Shown here one piece after another: positions 47,660 through 59,137 of a stretch of DNA of 64,000 nt; within the stretch, counting starts at the first letter, position 1; each line of letters begins with the position of its first letter. Source of the stretch: Cavia porcellus (taxonomy: Eukaryota; Chordata; Mammalia; Rodentia; Caviidae); NCBI RefSeq assembly GCF_034190915.1, contig NW_026947484.1, forward strand, positions 206,782,657 through 206,846,656. The letters run 5' to 3'. The notes below the pieces were generated by a model, which worked only from the letters and a program-made list of their open reading frames with translations, was not told the origin of the DNA and searched no databases. The position numbers were made by a program, and so were the translations under genes.

Positions 47660-50600
47660 GTATATCAATTATAAACATCAATGTAAATGGCCTCAATTCA
47701 CCAATCAAAAGACCTGGCAAAATGGACCAACAAGTGAAATGCAACAAAATGTTGTATTCAAGAAACACATTTAACTTTAAAAGAAATCTTAGACTGAAAG
47801 TTGAGGTGTGGAAAACAATCTTCTATGTAACATGAACCCAGAAAAACACAGCAATAGCTCTTCTATTCATAGACAATGTGAACTTAAAACCAAGAAGAAT
47901 TAAAAGGAATGAAGAAGATCACTACATACTTGCTAGGGAAAAACTTCAAGAGGAAGATATAACAAATGATAGGTATATAGGCACCAAATACAGGGGCACC
48001 CAATTATATAAGACAAATACTGATAGACATGAAAAATTAAGTAAGCAATGACTCCATTGTTACAGAGATAGATCAACTAGACAAGAAAAATAAGTAAAGA
48101 AATAACAGCACCAAAACAAATCTGTGAAAAAATGGATTTAGTAGATGTTTACAGAATGTTTCACTGCTCACAATCAGAATATGCATTTTGCACACAAGAT
48201 ATTCTCTAAAATAGACCATGTACCAGATCATAGAACATGCTGAAATAAATTCAATGGAATTGAAATTATCCCATGCATATTATCTGATAATGCAGTGACT
48301 GAAATTATTGACAAAAGAAGCTACAACAATTCCATAAACACATAGAAAATAATAACACCGTCATGAACAACCAATCACTCACAAATGAATTTAAAGAAGA
48401 AATTAAACAATAATTAAGGTCAAACAAAAATGCCAATAAAATTTACCACAACGAAAACTGTCTTTTGAAGGAAATTTATAGCAATGAATATTTACATCAT
48501 GAAATTAGAGCAAACACAAAATAAACAACTCAATGCTGCACTTCAAGCTTCTAGAAAAAGATGACCAAGTCAATCATAAAGCCCATACAAGGGAGTAAAT
48601 TATAAAGATCAGAGCAGAATTTAATGCATTGAGACTAAGAGTATAATACAAAGAATTAATGAATCAAAGAGATTGTTCTTTGAGAGAATAAATAAAATTG
48701 ACAAAATTCTAGCCAGCCTTATCAAAAAAAAAAAAAAAGGAATGGAAAAACTCAAGTTCATGCATTGAGGAATGAAAAGGGTGAATTCTGCACAGATCTT
48801 ATGGAAATTCAGAAGATCAGCCATATCAACTTAAAAATTCTTTGCGGACCTAAGATGAAAAACAGAAGAAAAGAAAAGAATCCTAGAAATGTATGAATTA
48901 CCAAAGTTGAAACTAGAAGATGTAAGAATTTGAAATAACACACTCGGGTAATGTAATGGAAAATGCAATTAAAAATTTATCAACAAAGAAAAGCCCAGAT
49001 GCTGATAAATTTATAGCTGAGCTCTGCAATTTAGAGAAGATTTATCTATAATACTCTTCAACCTCTTTACATGAAATTGAAACTTAAGCAATTCTCCTTA
49101 AATGATTCCTGGAGGTAAGTATTACCCTGATGCCAAAATTAGAGAAAGACCTAACCAAAACCATAAAAGAAATAACAAGGCAATTTCCTTAACGAACATA
49201 GATGTAAAATCCTCAATAAATAGCTAGGGAACAATGCATCAAATCATCAAAATTATATACCATCATGTGGGATCCATCACAGGAATGCAAAGGAGTTTAA
49301 ATATATTCAAATCAATAACCACACATATATCAATAAACATATTAACAGAGCCGTAAACAAAAATTACATGATCATCTCAATAGATGCAGAAAAAGCTTTT
49401 GATATAACACTCATTCATGATGAAAACCCTAGAGAAAGTCAGCATAGATGGTATTTACCTGAATCTGATAAAAGCCATTTATCACAAACAACCAAAATCA
49501 CATTAAATGCACAAAAACTTGAAAGTTTTCCCTCTAAAATCAGGAACAAGGAAATTATGTTCACTGCCACCACTCTTACTCAAATAATTCTGGAAACTCT
49601 AGCCAGAGCTTGACAAGAGAGAGAAATGAAAGGAGAATGACAAGAAAGGAAGAAGTTAAATTATCATTATTTGCAGGTGGCATGATACTCTACATAGTGG
49701 GCCCCAAAAACTTCATCAAAAATTTCCAGAAGTAATAATCAAATTCAGTAGTATAGCTGGATACAAAGTCAATACAATAATCAATAGCATTCCGGTACAC
49801 TAACAACAAACTCATTGAGAAGGAAGGTAGAGAAACCTTATCTTTCAAAGTAGCACTCAAAAAATGAAATATTTAGGCATCAGTTTAACAAAGTGAGTAA
49901 AATATCCATACATGGAAAATTACAGAACTCTGAAAAAACAGATTGAAGAGAATAACAGAAAATAGAAAGATATCCCTTGCTCATACATACGAAGAACCAA
50001 CATTGTGAAAATGGTCATACTCCCAAAATTATTATGCAGTTTTAACGCAATCCAAATCAAAACACCATCAGCATACCTCACAGACCTAGAGAAAATATTC
50101 CTTAAGTTCATTTGGAAACAGAAAAGATAGAATAGCAAAGGTATAGTCTCTTTAATGAATAGTGCTGGAAAACCTGACTTTCCACATGTCAAAGATAAAC
50201 TATTTCTATATCTATCAACATGCACTAAACTGAAGTCAAAATATATCAAACAACTAAATATTAAAACAGAAATATTAAATCTACTGGAAAAGAATGTCGG
50301 CAGAAATCTTGAAGACATAAGGGTAGGCAGAGAGTTCATGAAAAAAATTCAAATTGCATGGGAAGTACTTCAAAAAATCAATAACTTGGATCTCATCTTA
50401 TTTTTAAAAAATTTTACATATCAAAAGAAATCACCAACTGATGGAAAAGAAAACCCACAGAGTGGAAAAAAAAAATTGAGCCAACTGTCAGACAAAGGAT
50501 TTCTATCTAGAACATACAAAGAATTTTAAAAAATCAGGCCCCTCAAGTTCAAAGATCTAATCCAAAAATGAGCATCTGATATAAATATACATTTCTAAGA

Positions 50601-51150
50601 TGAAAAAGTACAAATGGCAAATAAACATATGAAAAAAATGTTCAACGTCATTGGTTATTCAAGAAATACAAATTAAAACAATACTAAGATTCCATCTCAC
50701 CCTAGAAAGAATTGCTATCATCAAGAAATCAAACAATAGCCACTTAACTAGCACTTGAAGAGGCTGAGGCAGAGTGATCATTGCAAGAATGCTTATCACT
50801 AAGAAATCAACCAATAACAAATGGTAGTGGAGCTGTGGGGGAAGAGAACCCTTCTCCACTGTTGGTAGGAGTATAGACTGATGTATCCACTGGAGAAATC
50901 AGTGTAGATTCCTCAAAAAACTAGGAGTAGAGGTCCCATTCAACTCTGCTATTCCACTTCTGGGTGTTTTCTCAGAATTAAAAACATCATATCACAGTCA
51001 TATACATGTACCCATATTTTTAGCATCACAATTTGTAATAGCTAAATGTTAGAAAGAACCCAAGTGCCAATCAGCCAAGGAATGCATACAAAAAGATGTG
51101 GTATTTTTGTGTAATGGAGTGCTACTCATCAATAAAGAAGGATAAACTCC
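47660..51150 (+). pseudogene. L1-2 ORF2 remnant, RT active site destroyed
   Basis: The endonuclease start ('SIININVNGLNSPIK'-like) is at about 47660-47710. RT motif A 'ISIDAEKAFD' is intact, with its Asp at 49383-49385. The motif normally reading Phe-Ala-Asp-Asp reads Phe-Ala-Gly-Gly (49670-49681), so both catalytic aspartates of that box are gone. Many stops and indels occur throughout, plus an A tract at 48725-48738. The closing segment is colinear with 20880-21003 and 23169-23440 of L1-1. Confidence 0.87.
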
Positions 51151-51418
51151 AGGCTTTTATTGGTAAATGCAAGCAACTTGAAATCACACTCGTAAGTGAA
51201 ATACATTAGTCTCACATATTTAAACTTCCAATTACTTCCCTAAGTATAAGAAACTGAAAGTGTAAATAAGATTCAAAATGTATAATAGATATGTTGAAGT
51301 GAAAGAAGCTGCTCAAAACGAAAGAACAACTGGAATAGAGGAATGGAGAAAAAAAGGCACGGGACAGGAATATACTATACATATGTTATATATGAATAAT
51401 ATATTCTTTTCCCTTCCT

Positions 51419-51453
51419 TACACACACACACTTGCACACACTTGTGTGTGTGC
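51419..51453. repeat. (CA)n then (TG)n, inverted-repeat microsatellite
   Basis: ACACACACAC...TTGCACACAC is followed by TTGTGTGTGTGC, so the two halves can pair as a hairpin. It ends only eight bases before the solo LTR at 51462. Confidence 0.85.
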
Positions 51454-51461
51454 AATACAGC

Positions 51462-51802
51462 TGTTATGGCTTAGGTTGGTGGCCCCCAGGTCTCATGCCT
51501 TTGCATTATGCATTTGTGATTGGTTCATTGTCTAGTGCTTGCATTGGTGGTGTGAGTGCTACACTGGCCTAGGGGTGGAGCCAGGATGTGATGTAATGAC
51601 AGAAAAAAGATGTGTCTCTTTTGCCGGTTTCTGCCTTGCTGTTTTCAGCCACCATGAACTGTGGCCCCGTCATGCCACCCTGCCTTTTAGTCAACCAAGT
51701 ATGGACTGAAACCTCCAAAAACTGTAAGAAATAAACCTTTCCTTTCCCAAATTTGGTCATCAGGTATTTTGTCTCAGCAATGAGTAAAAAATAACTAAGA
51801 CA
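51462..51802 (+). mobile_element. Solo MaLR LTR in the L1-2 3' UTR
   Basis: 341 bp, TGTTATGG...CTAAGACA. It is closely related to the provirus LTRs, with the conserved core at 51519-51539, 'ggtggagccaggatgtgatgtaatg' (51575-51599), 'actgaaacctccaaaaactgtaagaaataaacc' and AATAAA at 51730-51735. No internal region or second LTR follows, so it is most simply a product of LTR-LTR recombination. The flanks (TACAG C / A ACAGG) suggest a duplication of ACAG plus one changed or shifted base. Confidence 0.9.
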
Positions 51803-52018
51803 ACAGGTAAGATACTACTAATTTCTTTTACTTCAATGAAGAGCCTGATCTGTGCTTATATTGTTTGATCAGGTTTACGTGCCTGTATCCTATAATCTGA
51901 GCAATTACCTTGAAGATAACAACATGCAATATATTAATCATTGTTAGTTTCTTATTATGTAGCTAATGAAATTCTGTATCATTGTTTTTAATGTTTTTTT
52001 TTCTCTTTAATTAAAAAA

Positions 52019-55000
52019 ATCTCTAATTGTTTCTTTTCCTGAACTTAGATTATTTCCTTAGCAGCTAATCACAAGATTATGGTAATGCTTAACTCGTGGC
52101 AGTGCAGTGACAGTCAGAGCGTTTATATAGATGCAATGGTTACAACAGAAGTCCAAAGGAAGAGAGAAATAGATTCGCACAGGAGCAGTTACCGTTGGTG
52201 GCTGGGGCGTATCTTTAGGAAGTGCTCCTACTCTGCTTTCACTTAAACTTCTTGCTTGCACAGCGCTCAAGGTTAACCAGAGTTCAGAGTGTGAGATCTT
52301 CTTTTTATTGTTTACTCTACCCTTCCTGCTGTTATTCTATAATAGTCAATATTTGGATCTTTAATTAAATGAACATCTGTCGCTTAAGTGCTTAAACAAA
52401 GAGTAGAGTTGTCCCTCAATTCTCCCACTGAGCTGAAAGGTAAATGGAAGGACTATCATAGTTCTGCCAGGATATATAGTAGATCTCATACAGTAGATTT
52501 TCACATCAAAGCCTAAAGGATGACTGAATAGTTTACAAGAACATTCCTGTGGATTAATGTACAATCCTCATCCTGAGTAGACTTAAAATCTCCTTCACAT
52601 GTCCATTTATTGTGATTGGCTTTACAGCTCAGAGTCTATAAGCCCATTTGTTATATAAGCTAATTATGCACACAATGATCCTGCATTTGTCTTATAGTGG
52701 CTTCACGTGTTTCTTTTAAAGAAAATTCCCCACGTGTGAGAAATATTCTGACTCTGAGTACTAGAATTCTGCAGGCATCAGCTTAAGTTTATTCACTATA
52801 AATGGGATTTTCTCAATAAAATCCTCATTGTCCTCAGGAACAATTCTATCAGTCTTTTAGCATGTAGCTGTATTCAATGAATTGAGATAAGTTTTGCATG
52901 AATTTGCATCATGCATGTATTATGGTGTTACCTTACAAAACACTTATACTAATCTGAATTCAGGAAACAATGGTGTGGAATAAAAGTAACAAAACCAACA
53001 TTCTTTAATTTGTTTTGCCTTGGGGGGACTACAACACAGAGATTTATGAAGCTGGACTTCATTTCCTTGACACTGTATCTTTTCTATGTAAGTGGGATGT
53101 TGTTGATTTTTTCTGACAAATAAGTTAGAAGACACTGGAATACATGTAGCTAAGCTGGCACATTTATCTCATATTCTGCCCTACAGTAGAAGCTGAGTAA
53201 TGGGTTCATTATTCATGAACATATTTGTTGATTATGTGTATGTTGTTTTCCCTGAGTGATGAAATGCCTATAAGAACTAGAGGAATATAATTGCTCTGCA
53301 TATATGTTGTCCCTGCCGACATAGTAGTTATGTCAATAAATTTAGGGAAGCATAGTTTGAATGAAGATAAAGAATGGGATGGCCATACGTCTCATTTTGC
53401 CTGGGATCATTTCATTTACTATCAATGCAATTATGAGTTGGACTCTCTTCAACTCTCAAAATATTTCAGTTGGGTGGTAAATTATAGATAACTATCCTAG
53501 TTAAAAGCACACCGTATCTGACACTGAAATTTATGGATCAAATTTTGAGACTCTTTATTTTCCAGCTGTGTGAAGATTAATTTAATTTATCTAGGTTTCA
53601 GGCTTTTAATCCATAAGAAGGGATAACAATTACATGTACTTAGTAGGGTTCCAAAAATTAAATGTATATAAAGCTCTTGGAACACTAGTGAATGCTTGAC
53701 ATGTGCTGTATGGCTAATCTAGAATTTACTTTTACATAGAATAAAAATAATTTCTAAGCCACATTTATTTTAAAGAAGACTCCTATTGTTTTGGGAGATT
53801 AATTTATTCCAAATAATTTTAACGAATAATAAAGAATTGAGGAGGAAACAACATCAAGAAAATGTTCTTAAATACAATTGTGAATTTAGTCAGAAAGGTG
53901 AAGTTGGTTGATGAAAACAGTGCTGAACTACATCCTCATCTTCAGAACACAAAAATTCTCTATTAAAAATTACAGAACTATCTTTGTTTTCAGTCATAAC
54001 TTTATCATCTACCTTGGCTTGGTGTTATCACAGGCTAGTCCAAAAGTGCCATATATTATATGCAAACTATAAGGAATAAATAGGCCTGTTTCTTGGAACT
54101 GCTAAGGTTGGAATTGTGTCTGTTGGTCCTTAGAGTACACAATTTGCATTTTATTGATTAGAATAGCACCACTGTACTTAGAGCTTCCCTGTTTGGGTAA
54201 ATGTAAATCTCCATCTAGTCTATCCCTTGCAAGGAGATTTCATTTCAAAAGAAAACACAAAACCACTCTTTCAGTGGAAATACATGCACACTTGAAATAG
54301 CATAGGATTTGGAGAAATGTAATACAAGAGTCTTATTGCCTTGCTTGATCATAAGTGAAACAGTACCAAATTGTATTTTTATTACCTTGTTTTGAAGATG
54401 TATTTCTTGATTAGAAATTCAGTTCACATTCTGAGGCTATGTAAGTGCCTGAAACAAGGCTTTAGTAACTCCTATCTCTAATGCATCGATGTCAGTCAAG
54501 AATATGGCAGCAGACAATGGCAAAACCAACTCTGAATTGCAAACTGACACTATGATTTTTCATATGAATAGTAAAGAGAAAGCTCACTATTCTCATGCAT
54601 GATATAGATATTAGTGCTAACTCAGGAGGAATGAAAGAGGCAAAATTTAGACAGCTGTAGAATGGTTTGATTTTTATTCTCTTAATCTGGTCTCCCAATA
54701 AGACTTAAATGTGAAGCAAAAAATAAAAGTTCATATTTCTGCAATTGTAATGAATGCAAAGGAAATCTTGCCACCCATAACTGCTTGCGAATTCAGGAAG
54801 CCTCACTAAGCCTAGAATCTGTGCATGGGACTTGAAATGCTGGTATGCTCACTGACCAGATAGAGCGACATTTAGAGATTTTGTGGTCTCCCAGACCACG
54901 TTGCTCTGGGCTCTACTCTCTGCCCTGCGATGATAGCAGCAGTGACGGCGGCAGATATGCCAAGGAATGCATGTGGTAAGAGGCACTCAGCAGCAGAAGT

Positions 55001-55617
55001 TAATGTCCAGCTGCTTCCTAAATGAGCTATTAAGCAAAAAGAAGACCTTGTAAGCTCAGGGAAAGGAATTAATGCAGTAACTTTCAAGTGAAGGCTAGCT
55101 GCCAGGTATCTTGGGATGGCAGAGGACACTGGTAAATAGGAGACGTCTGAAACACAGGAAACTTCAGATCTCCCTGTGAGACGATGATGAATTTACTTTC
55201 TCCACCAATGAGCTGGTTGCCTGTGCCCTTTGTATTATACCATGGGCACTCACATTGGAGAAGCAAATAAAATAGTCAAGAGAAAAATACAGAAAAATGA
55301 CCACAGGCATTTCACTTTATACAATCTGCAGTGACAAGAGTGATAATCTTAAGGAAACAGCTATGATTTCCTCTCTCAGTTGAAATAATAATCAATGATG
55401 GCCAAGGCAGTGTAAGATTATGAGTACAAACATGTTTTAGGGATTAGCATGAGCAGGTTTACATCCCATTTCCACCTTAGCAACTTTGTAATTTGAAGCC
55501 AAGTGCTTACCCTATTTGTGCCTAAGGTTCTTACTGCTAAAGTTTGGATAAGTCCTCTCTAAAGAACAAGTGTTGGGAAATTAATTACCAGTCCAGCAGT
55601 GTGGAAAGGGGGTTGTC
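52019..55617. other. Unclassified DNA, no gene seen
   Basis: About 3.6 kb. Two patches are less AT-rich than the rest (about 52080-52270 and 54870-55260) but contain no recognisable exon, and short frames there resemble nothing I know. Confidence 0.45.
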
Positions 55618-55980
55618 TGTTAGTTAGCTTTTTGTCCTTTGGGCCTAATACCTGATATACACAACTGACAGGAAGGAGGGTTAGTTTTTCTCACAGTTTA
55701 AGAGGTTTTAGTCTGTGATTGGCTAGCTTCAAGACAGGAACAGCATGGTGTCAGATGTTGTGGAGCATAGCTACTCATTTCATGGCATCTGGAAGGAGAG
55801 CCCAGGTAAAGAACACCAGTAAGAAATGTATTCTCCAAAGACACATCCCAGTGTCACACTGATATCTGGCTCCCACCTCTTATCAGCCCATTCTGCTAAG
55901 AACATCAGTCCACTGATCATTACGGCAACTCCATGATTCAGTCACTCATCCAAAAGGACCCTAATGTAGTCGAATTGACA
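55618..55980 (-). mobile_element. MaLR-like LTR, minus strand
   Basis: It begins 'tgttagttagctttttgtcc' and contains 'ggttagtttttctcacagtttaagaggttttagtctgtgattggc' in segments (55680-55724) and 'cagtccactgatcattacggcaactccatgattcagtcac'. It ends near 'cgaattgaca'. This is the reverse-complement order of a MaLR LTR. Flanks are unresolved and the subfamily is unassigned. Confidence 0.62.
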
Positions 55981-56264
55981 GGTAAACGATGAACTCATTG
56001 GGGTCTGCTTGGAGGTAACAGCTCCACTGTCCTGAGTGGATTAATGTCCATTTTAAAAGAGACTGGTACTGCAGGTCTGCCTTTCGTGTCATTGTTCTTC
56101 TGCAATAGGATGATATAGTAAGACGACCCTCACCAAACATGTTTCTCAATCTTGGAGTTTGCAGCTTCTAGAACTACAAGAAACAAGTCTCTGTGTTTAG
56201 AAATTATTCAGTATTTCAATATAGCAGCATTAAGTAGACTTTGCAAAGACTTAAAAAATGAACA

Positions 56265-56702
56265 TGTGGAGGCTAATGATCATTGTCAACTTGATTGGAT
56301 AAAAGGCCTTGAAAAGTGACTGGATTTCAGTGGCTCTTTACTCATCCATGAATAAAATCTACTGATGAAGTTGTAGTTTAATCTGATTTTAAGAAATAGA
56401 TCCTGCTTGAATACATAGGTCACTGAGGGTGTGACTTTCAAAGCTTCAGCTTTTTCTGCTCTGCTTTATTTTGCTTTACTGTTGAAGCTGTGGCTTTTAG
56501 TGACACTTTCTTCCTGCCCTCTGCTTCCTGGTCACCAGGCAGTGAGTTTTCCTCTGATCTGCCCTTCTGCCACAGAATTTCTGCTTCACACCCAGTCATC
56601 CACAAGCTGAAAGCTCTGAAAACCTGAGCCAAATGGACCTTTACTACTTTATATTTTGCATATCAGGTATTTTGTCCCAGTGATGGGAAATTGACTAATA
56701 CA
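56265..56702 (+). mobile_element. ERVL/MaLR-type solo LTR, plus strand
   Basis: 438 bp bounded by TGTGGAGG...CTAATACA and flanked by GAACA (56260-56264) and GAAGA (56703-56707), a 5-bp duplication with one mismatch. The start 'gatcattgtcaacttgattgg' and the end 'tcaggtattttgtcccagtgatgggaaattgactaata' are typical of ERVL/MaLR LTRs. It belongs to a different subfamily from the 339-341 bp LTRs and lacks their conserved core. Confidence 0.8.
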
Positions 56703-58681
56703 GAAGATAATCTCAGTTACATAGAAATGAGAATATTTAATCGTGAGTCTTCACTTAGATAATCTACATACCGCAATTATAAAAGTGATGGACATGTACA
56801 TTCTTTTTAAAGAGCTATAATTATTCTGACCAACTAGTTATAGAATATACCAAATCAATCGACCTTGAGATTTATAAATTATTGAGCACTGATTGATCAG
56901 AACACCTTACCAACTCCATATATCAGAAAGGCTAATATTTGCCAATGATTTCTATGTTAGAGAAAACCGAGTAAGAGTCACAGAATGTATATAAATGTTA
57001 GACTGTAATTCTACAAGATCTTTCAGGGGTGGTACAGGGGGTATGAGCACATTGTGAAGTTCTACTGCACTGATCCCACAGCCGTCATTTTGCCCATCCT
57101 TGCCAGCCTTTCTTAGACTATGAAATTAAACTGTCTCCCAACCTTGACCAGTTTCTACTGCATACATTCTGCCAGCAGCACTGTTAAATCCCAGTGACAT
57201 TGTGCCCCCTTTATTGCACAGGGCTTTTCCTCGTAGACCACATACCAGGGGCATGTTGAATATGGTCCACTCACATTGTACTTGTGACCTGCTACCTTCA
57301 AGATCTGGTCTGCCAATCTGTCTGACTGCTTCTGCCATGCTGTTTTTGCCACTTTACTTAAGTACAAAAGACCCTTGTATGTATTTTCTTCCAACCTTTG
57401 GTCTTTGGGGAGTCTCAGTATGTGAAGCTAATCTGTGCATCTCAGCATAGTATATATAACAGGTTCAACATCTTTCAAATTTATCTTCTGAGACCCTTGA
57501 CATCTTTTCCAGTGTCCCTTAATGTTTCATGATGTTCAGATGTAACCTGGAAATTCAAAGTTTAGGGATTTAGTGTTCCTAGATTACAAAGAAACTTGTA
57601 AGCAATTCCTTAGCTGCATTTTTCTAACAGATAATTTTAACTTTGGCCAGTGAAAAATATTTTGTCATTGACAGAAACAGCAACCTCATCAGTGAGTTTT
57701 CTTGCATCTGTGTATATGGAAATTTCATGACTGGAGAGAGCTGAAAAGTGCAGGTGATCACACTGTGTGTGCACTGGTTCCTGAGGTTCATCTGCAGGCT
57801 GAGTACAGAGGGAAGTGAGAGTGAACATGTTTTAGGGAGGATCAGAGAAAGATACAGGTGGTCGCTGGGAAGCATGATGCGACCTCCCAAGCAGGGCCAC
57901 CAAGAGGAGGAAACTGTAAACCTCTGAGAGCTGGCAGCCAACAGGAACTGTGCTCATCCTCTACACTTTCCTACATCAATAGAGATTTCTCTCTGTGGAG
58001 CCATGCAGGGGAGATACCAAGTTTGTGGAGGGCAAGACACACGTCTCACATGTCACATGTTTACAAATGAGTTCAGTGAAGTTAACAACTAAGCAACACC
58101 ATGTCAGTTGTATTTCTTGTCATTTCTTTCTCAAAAACCCATTTCAGTGTCAGCAAAAAATGATTATCCAAATATTCCACGCAGCATATATTATACAAAC
58201 GTGCTTTTATAATGTCAGGTGAATAACTGACATTAGTAATCCTCAAATTACTAAATGGATTGTTTATGTTAGAATTAAACAAATTTGAGAGGCTTTCACA
58301 AAGTCTGTGCAATAGAATAATTGGCTTATATATGTTAAAATTATTATTTGAATCTTTTTTTCCAAGAATTAATAATTACATTTTTTCTCCAAAGATCAAA
58401 GAGAAAAATTATTATGAGCATTTTTATTAATATCATTGTCAACATCTACTTCTAAAAGAAATCATGTATCAAGGTGAGATTTGTCATAAATTTCTTTAGA
58501 ACAAGAAAATCTTTAATTTCTCCATGGATTTTTCAGATACATGTGAGAGGTTCCTTCTCTATGGAGTATCAAACTAGTTATTTGGTATAAAAGTTGACAT
58601 GAGTAAATTGTATGTTTGCATGAATAAATGTGTATACATATTCTGTATGTTATAATGTCTGGAGATTTTAAGAAAATTTTC
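56703..58681. other. Unclassified DNA; minus-strand open patches at 57.13-57.94 kb
   Basis: Minus-strand frames at 57155-57394 (79 codons), 57126-57338 (70), 57624-57941 (105) and 57637-57828 (63) crowd together on one strand in a GC-richer patch. I recognise none of them. A decayed processed gene copy or retroviral piece read on the minus strand is possible, but chance frames are equally so. The rest of the interval shows nothing I can name. Confidence 0.35.
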
Positions 58682-59137
58682 TGATGAAGGAGAGGCTGCC
58701 CTCCAGGGACAGCTGATAAGAAGCCAGCCTGGAATTTCCACTTGTAAACTAACCAGTGTGAGCCATACCTCTTTCCTCTGGTCCTTTTTCCCCTCTCAAA
58801 AAAGGAGGCAATATTCCTCTCCCTTAATTATCTCATGACAGGTACCTGGGACTAGGAACAGTTTTTCCAGTTTAGTGGCTGCTGAAATGATTTAAATTAG
58901 CCAAGAGCAAACTGTTCCCACTGCCCTCCCTCGTCTTTCCCCTGAGTCCACAGGTGAGACTGCAGTTTAAACCTCCAGGAGACTCCTGTGCTTTTCCTCC
59001 TGACTATGCCTCAGCTTTCTCAGGCAACCCTGCCAGCAGGCTGCATCCTTTGTCTCTAGAGCCTGTGGAGAAAATAAATTTTGTTTTCGTGAACCTCTCC
59101 TCTGTCTTCGTTTGCTCATGTACCTGGCTGGCCATCA
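58682..59137 (+). mobile_element. Possible retroviral-type solo LTR
   Basis: A GC-richer segment in AT-rich surroundings, starting TGATGAAGGAGAGGCTGCCC and ending near GGCTGGCCATCA. AATAAA lies at 59073-59078, followed by a GT/CT-rich stretch ('ttttgttttcgtgaacctctcctctgtc') like an R-U5 region. No matching flanking duplication was found, and I cannot name a family. It could equally be the remnant of another repeat. Confidence 0.3.

Larger units (their letters stand above)
46372..52018 (+). mobile_element. Second long L1 (L1-2), degenerate, plus strand
   Basis: ORF1 remnant (46372-47602), ORF2 remnant (about 47660-51150) and a 3' UTR that includes one clear ~150-bp unit ('gagcaattaccttgaagataac...attgttag', 51900-51950) and ends in AATTAAAAAAAT near 52018. 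It is colinear with L1-1 throughout but more diverged and full of stops. A solo MaLR LTR (51462-51802) interrupts its 3' UTR. Its 5' limit and target duplication were not established. Confidence 0.85.
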
